DNA of 25,666 nucleotides, taken from IMG/VR virus record IMGVR_UViG_3300033153_001772, positions 1 through 25,666 of that record; one strand, written 5' to 3'. Origin of the DNA: a virus. Position 1 is the stretch's first letter. Each line of letters starts with the position of its first letter. Under the pieces are notes generated by a model. The model had not been told where the DNA came from, did no database searches, and worked only from the letters and a program-made list of their open reading frames with translations. Positions 14,131 through 22,644 of the stretch are shown piece by piece. Position numbers and translations under genes: made by a program.

Positions 14131-14724
14131 ATGAAAGAACTTATTAAAAAACCTATTGCTGTATTCTTAGCTAGTTTGCTAGGAGCTGGTATGATGGTTG
14201 GTGGTTACGCACTTACAGATAAAGATGTGGTCGTAGACACTGAGGAAATTGCTGCATTGGCTGCATTGCAAGTTGATGTACCAGAGGCAATGAAAGGTGA
14301 TAGAGGTTACAAAGGTACTGCAGGTAAGGATGGAGTAGGAAAGGACGGAGTTGATGGTAAAGATGGAGTAGACGGAATAGATGGTAAAGATGCTGTTATT
14401 GACCTTGATGACCTCGCAGAATTGGTAGAAGAGAGAATAGAAGATGGAAACCAAGACCCTGTCTTTTCAAAGAGAGGTGACGAGGGAAACTACTCTTACG
14501 CTTTTTCAGTTGATGACTCTGGTTATCACAATTTCACATTGAAACACTTTGGTTCAGGAGACTTTATTGTCACACTTGAATATGAAAGTGGTGCAATTGA
14601 TACTCTTGTAGATTCAAGCGGACACGTAAACACTGAGTTTACTAACGTTTATCTTGACGATGATGACGTGAACGAGATTCACATCAGTGCTGATGGAGAT
14701 TGGAAAGTTGAAATAGAAGAGTAA
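14131..14724 (+). CDS. Membrane-anchored collagen-like protein
   Basis: 197 residues. Residues 1-27 look like a signal peptide or N-terminal membrane anchor: two Lys, then a hydrophobic run with LASLLGAG. There is no lipobox Cys. Residues 56-88 are Gly-X-Y collagen-like triplets (GDR GYK GTA GKD, then GKD GVD repeats) with one register slip at GVG. The C-terminal domain (about 105-197) looks like a compact beta sandwich ending ISADGDWKVEIEE. Collagen-like shafts are common in phage fibres, but an export signal is not, so the protein may reach the host envelope instead of the virion. No close family is recognised. Confidence 0.7.
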   Translation: MKELIKKPIAVFLASLLGAGMMVGGYALTDKDVVVDTEEIAALAALQVDVPEAMKGDRGYKGTAGKDGVGKDGVDGKDGVDGIDGKDAVIDLDDLAELVEERIEDGNQDPVFSKRGDEGNYSYAFSVDDSGYHNFTLKHFGSGDFIVTLEYESGAIDTLVDSSGHVNTEFTNVYLDDDDVNEIHISADGDWKVEIEE

Positions 14725-14748
14725 TTATCAATTAATTCTTAAGAAAAT

Positions 14749-15036
14749 ATGATTGTTATAAATCCATTAGACGAAGAAATAACAGTAACTCTCTCAGGGA
14801 ATGTTTACACTGTACCTGCAAAGGGACAAGTTAAAGGCGTTCCTGTGAGAGATGCTCTTTACTGGAAGGATAGTCTACACAACTTTCTAACACTACAGGA
14901 AGAGATTTCTACAGTCACTAAACCTATGGAAGAAGAAACAAAAGTGGAAGAGGTAGTAGAAGTCGCTGAAGAAGCGGTTTCTCCTAGCCCTGAAGCTGTA
15001 GAAGAGGAGGAGATTATAAGTGAAGTAAAAGAATAA
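14749..15036 (+). CDS. Small acidic-tailed protein, function unknown
   Basis: 95 residues. Residues 1-55 form a compact, beta-rich part (VINPLDEEITVTLSGNVYTV and a KGQVKGVPVRDA turn). The C-terminal half is almost all Glu, Val, Ala and Pro and is probably disordered. No ribosome site precedes the ATG. It lies between the collagen-like gene and a beta-sandwich structural gene, with only 4 bases to the next start, so a minor virion role is likely. I do not recognise the family. Confidence 0.6.
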   Translation: MIVINPLDEEITVTLSGNVYTVPAKGQVKGVPVRDALYWKDSLHNFLTLQEEISTVTKPMEEETKVEEVVEVAEEAVSPSPEAVEEEEIISEVKE

Positions 15037-15040
15037 AACA

Positions 15041-15703
15041 ATGGGATTAGACTACAGAGCACATTCAATTTCAGCACTAATTGGTTCTAAGAGTGGTACT
15101 ACTAGAACTGGTGCTACCCTTACCGATTACTATGATTTTGATGGAGATGCTACAAAAATTATTGAGGTAGGTGGTTATTCTAAACTTGAATTATCTGGAG
15201 TTTATACAGTAGGTGCTGACGAAACAAGTAACTCTATTCAGATAATCCTTGAAGGAAGTACTGATAGAACTAATTGGTATAGATACTTAAATGAAGCTAC
15301 ATCAACTAGTACATCAACCTTAACTCAAAGAGAGTTTACTATAGCTCAAGCAACTACTTCTGGTACTTTAGGATATGACGCAGAATCAACAGGATTCACA
15401 GTCGGATTTAAAGTAACTGGAAATGGTGGTGCTACTGGATACATTGAAGCTGATACAGAGATTGTTGCAGGTACATCAGGAACGTTGACATTATCAAATG
15501 TTACTGGTGCTTATGTCAACGATGAAGCTTTAACTGACTCTGGTTCAGGTGCTGCTACAGTAAACAAGTTGCTAGTATCCACAACTACTTTCACATTACC
15601 AATAGATATTTCTTCAAAATATGCAAGAATATCTGTAAAAGAGACTGGTAAAGCTGCTACTCATGGAAACGTATTCATAGAGGCAACGTTATCGGGTCGT
15701 TAG
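15041..15703 (+). CDS. Beta-rich virion protein, unknown
   Basis: 220 residues of beta-rich sequence. Residues 1-125 and 185-220 look like one domain (YSKLELSGVYTV, IILEGSTDRTNWYRY, ending YARISVKETG and FIEATLSG), of the kind found in head or tail-tip accessory proteins. An insert at about 128-180, rich in Gly, Thr and Ala (ATGYIEADTEIVAGTSGTLT), resembles a small domain that recurs in phage tail proteins. The stop is TAG; the next ATG follows after 4 bases. Exact role unknown. Confidence 0.6.
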   Translation: MGLDYRAHSISALIGSKSGTTRTGATLTDYYDFDGDATKIIEVGGYSKLELSGVYTVGADETSNSIQIILEGSTDRTNWYRYLNEATSTSTSTLTQREFTIAQATTSGTLGYDAESTGFTVGFKVTGNGGATGYIEADTEIVAGTSGTLTLSNVTGAYVNDEALTDSGSGAATVNKLLVSTTTFTLPIDISSKYARISVKETGKAATHGNVFIEATLSGR

Positions 15704-15707
15704 AACT

Positions 15708-16454
15708 ATGAAATTAAAACCCAAAAAGAAAATTAAGATTGACAATTACAAGGCTCAGTACAATAGTATTTTGGGTAACATTTCAAGTGCTAATAAAACA
15801 CTAGAGGGTATTTTAATCAAAGTAGTGAACTCTCAAAAAGAGTTCACTACTCTGATGTCCTCTTTAAAGGAAGGAAGGAAGGAACTCAAGAAGGTAACCA
15901 AACTTTACTATGACACAGATTCTGCTGTCAATCATAAAGAAAGGTTAATAGAGAAAAGAGAATTAGGGTTGGAGAAGAAAGAGACTAAGGCTAAAGAACA
16001 AGAAGCTAAGTCGTTAAAAAAGATTGCTGATAAAGAAAATAAGAGTGAGAGTAAACTTAAAAAACTAGAGGACAAAGTAGTAGATAAAGAAATGGAACTT
16101 GTTTACTTAAACACAGAGGTAGAAGAAGTTAAAAACAAACTTGATATTATCCTACCACAAATTGTATCTAAGACATCTGAACTTAGGAATATAGAATCTA
16201 TGTTTACAAAGACAGAGAAAGATATGTCTGAGTTCATGATTACATCACAGAAGAAGGTAGATGTCAAGATTAAAGAACTAGAGAAAATAGAAGAGAAAAT
16301 AACAGAGGAAAAGAGTAAAATAGAACTGCCTATGTTGTCGCTAAAAGAGGCAGAATTAAAATTAAAGAGACAGGAAAAGAATCTTAATACACTTATCACA
16401 AGATTTAACAGAGTTTTTAAGGTTAAATTTCCTGAACAAGAATTAATAATATAA
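15708..16454 (+). CDS. Long coiled-coil protein
   Basis: 248 residues, basic at the start (KLKPKKKIKIDNYKAQY), then almost continuous coiled coil (about 20-235) with heptad-spaced Leu, Ile and Val among Lys and Glu. No signal or membrane segment. No catalytic motif. Such proteins can be trimeric fibre shafts or internal virion proteins; the length is too short for a normal tape measure. It starts 4 bases after the preceding stop and is the last gene before the tail-fibre promoter. Confidence 0.65.
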   Translation: MKLKPKKKIKIDNYKAQYNSILGNISSANKTLEGILIKVVNSQKEFTTLMSSLKEGRKELKKVTKLYYDTDSAVNHKERLIEKRELGLEKKETKAKEQEAKSLKKIADKENKSESKLKKLEDKVVDKEMELVYLNTEVEEVKNKLDIILPQIVSKTSELRNIESMFTKTEKDMSEFMITSQKKVDVKIKELEKIEEKITEEKSKIELPMLSLKEAELKLKRQEKNLNTLITRFNRVFKVKFPEQELII

Positions 16455-16455
16455 A

Positions 16456-16484
16456 TTGACTATTGGTCGGTTGTATGATATAAT
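16456..16484 (+). promoter_or_regulatory. Promoter of the tail fibre operon
   Basis: TTGACT (16456-16461), 17-base spacer, TATAAT (16479-16484) with TGA extension. It begins 1 base after the upstream stop. Predicted start near 16491 is 2 bases before ATG 16493: leaderless. Confidence 0.8.
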
Positions 16485-16492
16485 TAAAAAAA

Positions 16493-19400
16493 ATGGGACA
16501 CTTTCTTGAACAAAATCCTGGCATCGGAGGAATAGACGAACTAACAGATGCAGAAGAACTTTTTATACAAAACTTAGCTGGCTTAGCTTACGCTGCTGGT
16601 GATATTCTTTATCATGATGGTAGTAACCTTAATAGACTAGCAAAAGGTACAGATACAAATGTATTAACATTAGCATCAGGTTTACCCTCATGGGCTGCTG
16701 GTGGTGGAGACGTAAGTAAGGTAGGAACACCTGTAGATGGACAGATAGGAGTATGGACTGGAGACGGAACTATCGAAGGAGATAGTGCCCTAACCTTTGA
16801 TACATCAACAGATAGCCTAGTTATCGCTGCTAGTGGTAACTTACTCTTTGGTGCTGTATCAATCTTAGATGATACTACAGGTACTATGACACTTCAAAAT
16901 ATTGATGCTTTGGATGCGACAACCGAATCAACAATAGAAGCTGCTATAGACACCTTAGGAGCTATTACAATAAACGCTACAACAGAACCTGCTCTTACTA
17001 TTAGTATGACCAACATCTCTGGTACAGACAACCAAGCCATTGATATTGTTGGTGGAGAGGCTCTAGGAGCTGCAGAACACTGGACAGGAATAAGAGTAAG
17101 ACCTAATGACTTAGACCCTACTGGTGCTGATACAAGAGTACGAGGAATGGCTATCAACCTAAGTGGTGTTGACACTACTCAGGGTTTTGAAGCTTTCGCT
17201 GCTCTTAGATTGGTAATGCCTAGTGCTTATGATATAAATACCTGTGCATTAGATATACAAGATGGAAAGATATGTCACAACTATACAACAGGTAGTGATG
17301 CTGGAGCAACCTATACTGCTTATGACTCAATCGTAGATGCCTCTAATTTAAATGCTAATTCAGAATTTCATGCTTTAGATGTGGCTGTAGCTGGTGGTAC
17401 ACCATCAGGAGCAGTAGTTGCTCTTGGAACTCACTCTAATGTATCCCCAATACACCAACACATTGGTTCATTCTCTACACCATCACAAACAGAATATGCT
17501 GGTAGAAAGACTGGTGGTGGTGCAACATGGGCTGATGGAGTAGATACAATAGAAGTCTTTATAGCAAACTCTGATGAAGTTTACTTAGGTGCTGTTGCGA
17601 CATTCTCAGAGATAGAGGTTATAATGACAACACCAGGAACTAAGACTGTTAGTCCTACTTTCTGGTACAACACAGCTGCAGATAGTTGGACACAATTCTA
17701 CCCTGCAGATGATACAAATGGTTTCAAACAATCTGGTACTATTCGATGGGATAGTGGAGACATCTCAGGATGGACAAATGACGGAGACCCAGGAGCAGGA
17801 GACTCTTCTGCTGGTTACTGGATAAAGATAGTCAGAACAGCAAATCCAGACCCAGGAACACCAACACCAACAACAATGAAGACTGGTACTGTCACAGAAT
17901 ACTACTGGGATAAAGACGGTGATATGAGTGTTAAAGGAGTGTTACTAGCTGGAGACTTAGGAGTTACAGGAACTAGAGTAACAAAGGGTTGGTTCACTGA
18001 CCTAGAATGTACTAACTCAATGGCTGGCTCTATTACAGGAACAGCTACCAACCTTTCAGGAACTCCAGCTTTACCAAATGGTACAACAGCGACAACTCAA
18101 AGTGCATCTGACAACTCAACCAAACTGGCTACTACAGCTTATGCTGATACAGCAGCCGCTGGTGGTGGAGCTTCTGCAGCTTTAGATAACTTAGCTTCAG
18201 TAGCAATTAATCTTTCATTAGTCTCTGATACATATAATACAGATGATTTAGGAACTTCTGCTAAAGCTTGGAGAGACTTATACTTAGGTAACACTTCGGT
18301 TATAGAATGGTCATCTGCAGCTTCAACTTCAGACTTAACATTGACTCATTCAGCAGAAGTACTTACATTTGCTGGAGGAACTATCGCACTAGGAACTGCA
18401 ACAGCAACAGGAGGTTTAACAGGAGACATAACAGGTAACTGTACTGGAAGTTCTGGTTCATGTACTGGAGAATCAGCTACAGTAGCTACAATCACGACAT
18501 TAGCACCAGACACAGCTACTACACAGGCAACACAAGCTAGTATAACTACTTGTACTAACTTAGTAACAGTTGGTGCTTTAAATGCTGGTTCAATTACTTC
18601 TGGTTTTACATCAATAGATGTAGGAGCAGGAGCAATAACAACTACTGGTGATATAACGGGGGGAGGTATTCTACTTACAGGAGATACGTCTTCTGGAGAT
18701 ACTGCCGCACTAGGATATACAGCAACAGAAGGTATAGTTGTTACTGGACAAGGCTCTACATCAGATGTAACTTTGAAGAATGATGCAGATGGCACTGTAC
18801 TAACAATACCTACTGGTACAACTAACGTAGATGTAGTTGGTGATATAACTGGTGCTACAATACATGCTGATGGAGATACTTCAGCTGGAGACTTAGCAAC
18901 CATTGGATATACAGCTACAGAAGGACTTATCCTTACAGGACAAGGTTCAACTAATGATATAACTCTTAAGAACGATGCCGATGCAACTGTACTGGGTATA
19001 CCTACAGGAACAACTAATATAAGTGTAGGAGCAACTGATGTAGCAACAAAAATTATTCTTGCAAATGAAACAACTATTCAGATGAGTGACTCTGCTATTG
19101 ATGCAGATGGAGACCACAATGGAATAACCTTTATTGGTACAGCGGGTGAAACAGTAGCATTTGGAGATGTGGTTTACTTAAAGAACGCAGATAGTCAATG
19201 GTACTTAGTAGATGCAGATGCAACCGCAACAGGTGGTGTTGTAGCAATCGCAATTTGTGTATCTTCTGGTACAGACAATAATCCAGTTACCTTAATGACA
19301 CATGGAATTATACAAGCAAATGGTGGATTCCCAGCACTAACAATTGGTGCTCCTGTCTATCTTTCACTGACAGGAACAACAACGAACACAGTAACAGTAA

Positions 19401-19504
19401 CAGCACCATCAGCCACAGATGATGTTGTAAAGATTATTGGACACGCATTAACAGCTGATAAGATGTTATTTAATCCTAGTGTGGACTGGATAACTATAGT
19501 ATAG
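16493..19504 (+). CDS. Tail fibre / receptor-binding protein
   Basis: 1003 residues, the longest uninterrupted gene. The N-terminus (ELTDAEELFIQNLAGLAYAA and GDILYHDGSNLNRLAKGT) is typical of phage fibres that attach by their first 100 residues. The middle holds beta domains and a TATTQSASDNSTKLATTAYA motif common in fibres. Residues about 730-845 contain a 64-residue tandem repeat. The C-terminal 120 residues (FGDVVYLKNADSQWYLVDAD to SVDWITIV) form a compact domain that recurs at the end of phage proteins. It likely contacts the host surface. The TAG stop is followed in frame by the next gene's ATG two codons later. Confidence 0.82.
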   Translation: MGHFLEQNPGIGGIDELTDAEELFIQNLAGLAYAAGDILYHDGSNLNRLAKGTDTNVLTLASGLPSWAAGGGDVSKVGTPVDGQIGVWTGDGTIEGDSALTFDTSTDSLVIAASGNLLFGAVSILDDTTGTMTLQNIDALDATTESTIEAAIDTLGAITINATTEPALTISMTNISGTDNQAIDIVGGEALGAAEHWTGIRVRPNDLDPTGADTRVRGMAINLSGVDTTQGFEAFAALRLVMPSAYDINTCALDIQDGKICHNYTTGSDAGATYTAYDSIVDASNLNANSEFHALDVAVAGGTPSGAVVALGTHSNVSPIHQHIGSFSTPSQTEYAGRKTGGGATWADGVDTIEVFIANSDEVYLGAVATFSEIEVIMTTPGTKTVSPTFWYNTAADSWTQFYPADDTNGFKQSGTIRWDSGDISGWTNDGDPGAGDSSAGYWIKIVRTANPDPGTPTPTTMKTGTVTEYYWDKDGDMSVKGVLLAGDLGVTGTRVTKGWFTDLECTNSMAGSITGTATNLSGTPALPNGTTATTQSASDNSTKLATTAYADTAAAGGGASAALDNLASVAINLSLVSDTYNTDDLGTSAKAWRDLYLGNTSVIEWSSAASTSDLTLTHSAEVLTFAGGTIALGTATATGGLTGDITGNCTGSSGSCTGESATVATITTLAPDTATTQATQASITTCTNLVTVGALNAGSITSGFTSIDVGAGAITTTGDITGGGILLTGDTSSGDTAALGYTATEGIVVTGQGSTSDVTLKNDADGTVLTIPTGTTNVDVVGDITGATIHADGDTSAGDLATIGYTATEGLILTGQGSTNDITLKNDADATVLGIPTGTTNISVGATDVATKIILANETTIQMSDSAIDADGDHNGITFIGTAGETVAFGDVVYLKNADSQWYLVDADATATGGVVAIAICVSSGTDNNPVTLMTHGIIQANGGFPALTIGAPVYLSLTGTTTNTVTVTAPSATDDVVKIIGHALTADKMLFNPSVDWITIV
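18680..19036 (+). repeat. Tandem 64-residue repeat in the fibre
   Basis: Residues starting at 730 (GDTSSGDTAALGYTATEG) and 794 (GDTSAGDLATIGYTATEG) begin two near-identical units; each includes a TGQGSTxDxTLKNDAD block and ends near PTGTTN. The period is 192 bases; the second copy ends near 19036. Confidence 0.85.
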
Positions 19505-19507
19505 AAT

Positions 19508-19939
19508 ATGAAATTAATTAAAGCAAAAGTATATTTTACAAAGAGTAATGGAGGTACGCACTATTCTGGTGGCTACCCTAAAACTTGGGATTCAGAGAAG
19601 ATACCATTCGCTACTTATTGTGAGGTGGGAAATGATGGTAAAGATTTTCACTATGTATTAGCAGCAGTTCCAGAAGATTTATATGATGTGATGATTGAAG
19701 ATTTACAATGCGAATCAATAGCAAAAGAAGATGCAATAGTTTCTGGTACAGAATATAGACCTCAAACTGAAAAGATAACAGACGATTTAATGGTATTGGC
19801 TATCGTAAAGAAGGTTGTTAATAAAGAGGAATTAACAAAAAAGGAATTAAATAGTATAGATTCGGATAAATCTGAGCAAGGCATTAATAAGAATAAGTCT
19901 TTCGAGGACATGTGTAATGATTATGGAATTATCTGGTAA
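19508..19939 (+). CDS. Uncharacterised protein before glycosyltransferase
   Basis: 143 residues. The N-terminal part is beta-rich (KLIKAKVYFTKSNGGTHYSGG, then a YCEVGNDGKDFHYVLAAVPE stretch), the C-terminal half is helical and charged. It starts 3 bases after the fibre stop and in the same frame, and its end overlaps the glycosyltransferase start by 23 bases, so the three genes are tightly coupled. A fibre chaperone or accessory is possible by position only. No family is recognised. Confidence 0.6.
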   Translation: MKLIKAKVYFTKSNGGTHYSGGYPKTWDSEKIPFATYCEVGNDGKDFHYVLAAVPEDLYDVMIEDLQCESIAKEDAIVSGTEYRPQTEKITDDLMVLAIVKKVVNKEELTKKELNSIDSDKSEQGINKNKSFEDMCNDYGIIW

Positions 19940-20549
19940 ATCAAAATCAGTTTTATGTGCAATTCCCAATACTGGTTTAATGAGAGTAGAACTAGCAAAT
20001 ATACTTATTAAGATGAGCCACGATAAGAGATATAGTTTTACAGTGTATTATCCCAATCAACAACCGATAGATAACAATAGAGGTTGTATTGTTAAGCATT
20101 TTCTTGAAAGCAAGCATGATTATCTTTTAATGATAGATAATGATAATCCCCCAATAAAAAATCCATTAGATTTAGTTGAGTTAGATAAGGATGTAATCGC
20201 CTGTCCTACCCCTCAGTGGAATAGCACAGACCCGAAGTTTCCTATTTATTGGGTGGCGATGGATAAGGTTGAGGACGGCTATAAAGAACACAAGGAGAAG
20301 AAAGATTTACAGGAGGTTGATGCTGTAGGTACAGGATGTATTTTAATTGCTCGCAGAGTATTAGAAGAATTAGAAGCACCATTTATGAGAAAGTGGAGTG
20401 AAGATGGTGTCGCAGAGGTTGGATTAGATTTTAGATTTTGTGAAAAAGCAAAAGAAAAAGGATTTAAAATATATACACACTACGATTACCCGTGCTCACA
20501 TTATAAAGAATTAAATTTACTAGATATATTAGAATTTTACAATGGCTAA
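19917..20549 (+). CDS. GT-A fold glycosyltransferase
   Basis: 210 residues similar to family 2-type glycosyltransferases that transfer a sugar from a nucleotide-sugar donor. Visible: VLCAIPNTGLMRVELANI at the start, NNRGCIVKHFLES then DYLLMIDNDN, where DND matches the metal-binding DXD motif, and a GTGCILIARRVLEEL acceptor-side loop followed by GLDFRFCEKAKEKGFKIY. The protein is shorter than many GT2 enzymes, but the core is complete. No membrane segment. Located in the fibre cluster, it may modify fibre or virion proteins, or host sugars. Starts at 19917 or 19923 are equally possible. Confidence 0.78.
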   Translation: MIMELSGKSKSVLCAIPNTGLMRVELANILIKMSHDKRYSFTVYYPNQQPIDNNRGCIVKHFLESKHDYLLMIDNDNPPIKNPLDLVELDKDVIACPTPQWNSTDPKFPIYWVAMDKVEDGYKEHKEKKDLQEVDAVGTGCILIARRVLEELEAPFMRKWSEDGVAEVGLDFRFCEKAKEKGFKIYTHYDYPCSHYKELNLLDILEFYNG

Positions 20550-21297
20550 TTTATATTTAATTGGAAACGCAAACAATAAAGTCTACAAAATGTCAGGCTT
20601 TACTACTACCGTACTTGATAGTTTTACATCTAAGGCTAGTGGTGATGAGAGAGGTGTGACTTGGGATGGAACGAATGTATACCAAGGAGAAGATACAAAT
20701 GATAAGTTCTATAAAATGTCTGGTTTCTCTAATTCTGTTACAAGTAGTCTTTCTTTAACTGTTCCTCGTATGTGTACTACTGATAGTGATGGTAATTTTT
20801 GGGCACAAGGACATACTGGCTCTTGGAAAGCGTATAAATATTCTGGATTTTCAGTAACACTAAAAGACAGTTTCACAATACCAGCTGGAGGTAGTGGCCC
20901 TAGGGGTTTAACAGCAGATGATACTGACTTATATACATGTGAACAGGATGCAGGAAGTTCTAAGTTCTACAAAATGAGTGGTTTCTCTAACAGTGTTACT
21001 ACAAGTATGGGAACACCAAATGCACAACCCAATGGAATTAGTATTGATACAAGTGGTAATTTTTATTCTTTAGATTTAACTTCTGGTAAATGCTATAAGC
21101 ACTCTGGTTTTACTACCACAATATCAGATTCATTTGCATCACCAGATGGTACATTGTGGGGTATGGAATGGTCGGAGAGATTCCCGTCTGCAGGCCCAGC
21201 AACTGTCAAGACAGTAAACGACATAGCAATCGCAACTGTCAAAACAATTAACGACATACCAATCGCAACTATTAAAACTTGGAACGATATAGCATAA
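20542..21297 (+). CDS. Propeller-like repeat protein with KTxND tail
   Basis: 251 residues. Residues 1-210 hold about five repeats with a K(M/H)SGF core followed by a Ser/Thr strand (KMSGFTTTVLDSF, KMSGFSNSVTSSL, KYSGFSVTLKDSF, KMSGFSNSVTTSM, KHSGFTTTISDSF), about 40 residues apart. This is a beta-propeller-like pattern similar to NHL repeats. The last 32 residues are three copies of an 11-residue motif. The start overlaps the glycosyltransferase stop by 8 bases. A fibre-tip or adhesin role is likely, because propellers often bind ligands; no direct evidence is seen. Confidence 0.68.
   Translation: MANLYLIGNANNKVYKMSGFTTTVLDSFTSKASGDERGVTWDGTNVYQGEDTNDKFYKMSGFSNSVTSSLSLTVPRMCTTDSDGNFWAQGHTGSWKAYKYSGFSVTLKDSFTIPAGGSGPRGLTADDTDLYTCEQDAGSSKFYKMSGFSNSVTTSMGTPNAQPNGISIDTSGNFYSLDLTSGKCYKHSGFTTTISDSFASPDGTLWGMEWSERFPSAGPATVKTVNDIAIATVKTINDIPIATIKTWNDIA
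21199..21294 (+). repeat. Three 33-base repeats coding ATVKTVNDIAI-type units
   Basis: Three consecutive units ATVKTVNDIAI, ATVKTINDIPI and ATIKTWNDIA end the protein. Similar short C-terminal repeats recur in phage structural proteins (from general familiarity). They could dock the protein or be a trimer tail. Confidence 0.8.
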
Positions 21298-21327
21298 TGG
21301 TCTTAACTTGTCGAGTTAAGACACCAT
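21297..21327 (+). terminator. Hairpin after the propeller gene
   Basis: TCTTAACT (21301-21308) and AGTTAAGA (21314-21321) pair perfectly around TGTCG, and ATGG / CCAT extend the stem past a two-base bulge. A weak T run (TTTAAAAT) follows, so termination is possible but not certain. Confidence 0.5.
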
Positions 21328-21346
21328 TTAAAATGAAATTTTAAAA

Positions 21347-21535
21347 GTGAAAGACAAACAATTATACGAAGACATAGGATACATTCGTGCTAGAGTAGAA
21401 CGAATACCTGAAATAGAAAAGGAAATGAAAAGGATTAACAAGAAAGTTAACTTCATTTATGCGTGGGCTAGTGGCGTTGCCTTTAGTGTTAGCCTAGTTT
21501 ATTTTTATATTAAAGACACATTTTTCAATGGATAA
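21347..21535 (+). CDS. Small membrane protein, holin-like (XhlA type)
   Basis: 62 residues: an amphipathic helix or short coiled coil (IGYIRARVERIPEIEKEMKRI) then one hydrophobic segment near the C-terminus (FIYAWASGVAFSVSLVYFYI). This layout matches the XhlA/haemolysin-like proteins that work with phage holins at the membrane. The start is GTG at 21347, the only non-ATG start accepted here. The stop overlaps the next ATG by 8 bases. No endolysin is in the window, so lysis role is unproven; a single-pass anchor for a virion protein is an alternative. Confidence 0.55.
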   Translation: MKDKQLYEDIGYIRARVERIPEIEKEMKRINKKVNFIYAWASGVAFSVSLVYFYIKDTFFNG

Positions 21536-22643
21536 TCAGCAACTACAAGAACAAGTGGATGAACTCTCAATACGACTTAACGAACAAGTTAATGATATTG
21601 AAGAACTCAGAAACGAAATAAGGACTCTTAACAAAGACTTAAAGAATAATGAGGTTGACCTAGAGATTTTTGATGGTGAATACGAAAGACATAGCCACAG
21701 TGGTTATGATAGAACTGCTGAAATAGATGGTACACTAAAACTAAAGAGTGAGTCTTGGCTTAACATTGGAAACACATATAGAACAGATGTCAATGCCTAT
21801 GTTGGTACTACTTCTGAAATAAATAGAATGTATTTAGGTGTTGGTTCAGGTAATGATACTGAACTAGCCTTATCTAACTCTACAAAGAATACACAAATAA
21901 CAGTAGAACACTTACCAGGAACTACTGGTGCAGGATTAGCAAATGCAAGTTTTATATATGCTTTTAGACCACCTGTATATATTAAGTGGGGTGGTATTGG
22001 AATAACAAGTGGAGGTTCAACAATAACTAATACTGATGCAGATTGGGTAACAAACGAACTGAGTGGTGCTTATGTAAATGTATTTGATAGTTCTAGTGTA
22101 TTTAAAGAAACTAGATTAATAGCATCAAACACAGGTACAGTTATAACAATAAGTGGAACTTTCTCATACACTGATGCTAACTCTAGTTATAGTGTGTTTA
22201 TGCCAGTCTATATGGGTTCTGCTGAATTTCCATGGAGGAGACTTTACACTATATCAGATATTAGACTTGGTATGGGAACTTCAACAGGGTCTGAGGTATG
22301 TTACATAAAACATGGTACTGCTACACCAGAGGGTGCTGTAACAGCACAAGTAGGAAGTTTATTCCTTAGAATGGACGGTGGAGCTAATACAACATTATAC
22401 GTTAAAGAATCAACACCTGCAACAACAACTGATGGTGTCGAAGACCTTTCTGGTAGTACAATAACTGTTGCAGCTACAGCTGATTTTGCTGCTTCTGGTA
22501 CTTTTGTAGTTGATGGACAAACAATTACTTATACAGGCAAAACCGCAGGACCAGATACCTTTACTGGATGTACAGGAGGTATTGGAAATAGTACTAATAA
22601 TGCAGTAGTCACACAGCCCACTATTGGTTGGGTTGCAAAATAA
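21528..22643 (+). CDS. Second fibre/tail-tip protein
   Basis: 371 residues. The first 45 form a coiled coil (LQEQVDELSIRLNEQVNDIE), then beta-rich sequence. Residues about 255-300 read VCYIKHGTATPEGAVTAQVG and SLFLRMDGGANTTLYVKES, a motif of phage fibre tips that usually runs straight into GWVAK. Here the final GWVAK is separated by about 65 residues (SGTFVVDGQTITYTG...), as if a small beta domain had been inserted. Overlap by 8 bases with the membrane gene upstream. The ATG has no ribosome site. Confidence 0.75.
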   Translation: MDNQQLQEQVDELSIRLNEQVNDIEELRNEIRTLNKDLKNNEVDLEIFDGEYERHSHSGYDRTAEIDGTLKLKSESWLNIGNTYRTDVNAYVGTTSEINRMYLGVGSGNDTELALSNSTKNTQITVEHLPGTTGAGLANASFIYAFRPPVYIKWGGIGITSGGSTITNTDADWVTNELSGAYVNVFDSSSVFKETRLIASNTGTVITISGTFSYTDANSSYSVFMPVYMGSAEFPWRRLYTISDIRLGMGTSTGSEVCYIKHGTATPEGAVTAQVGSLFLRMDGGANTTLYVKESTPATTTDGVEDLSGSTITVAATADFAASGTFVVDGQTITYTGKTAGPDTFTGCTGGIGNSTNNAVVTQPTIGWVAK

Positions 22644-22644
22644 A

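Noticed and set aside
15708-16454. Coiled-coil protein as tape measure
   Set aside because: It is only 248 residues, lacks hydrophobic segments and stands before the fibre, not after tail-tube genes, none of which are visible.
19502-19510. TAG at the end of the tail fibre read through into the next gene in the same frame
   Set aside because: The fibre's C-terminal domain ends naturally at WITIV and an ATG follows two codons later. A same-frame neighbour happens one time in three by chance.
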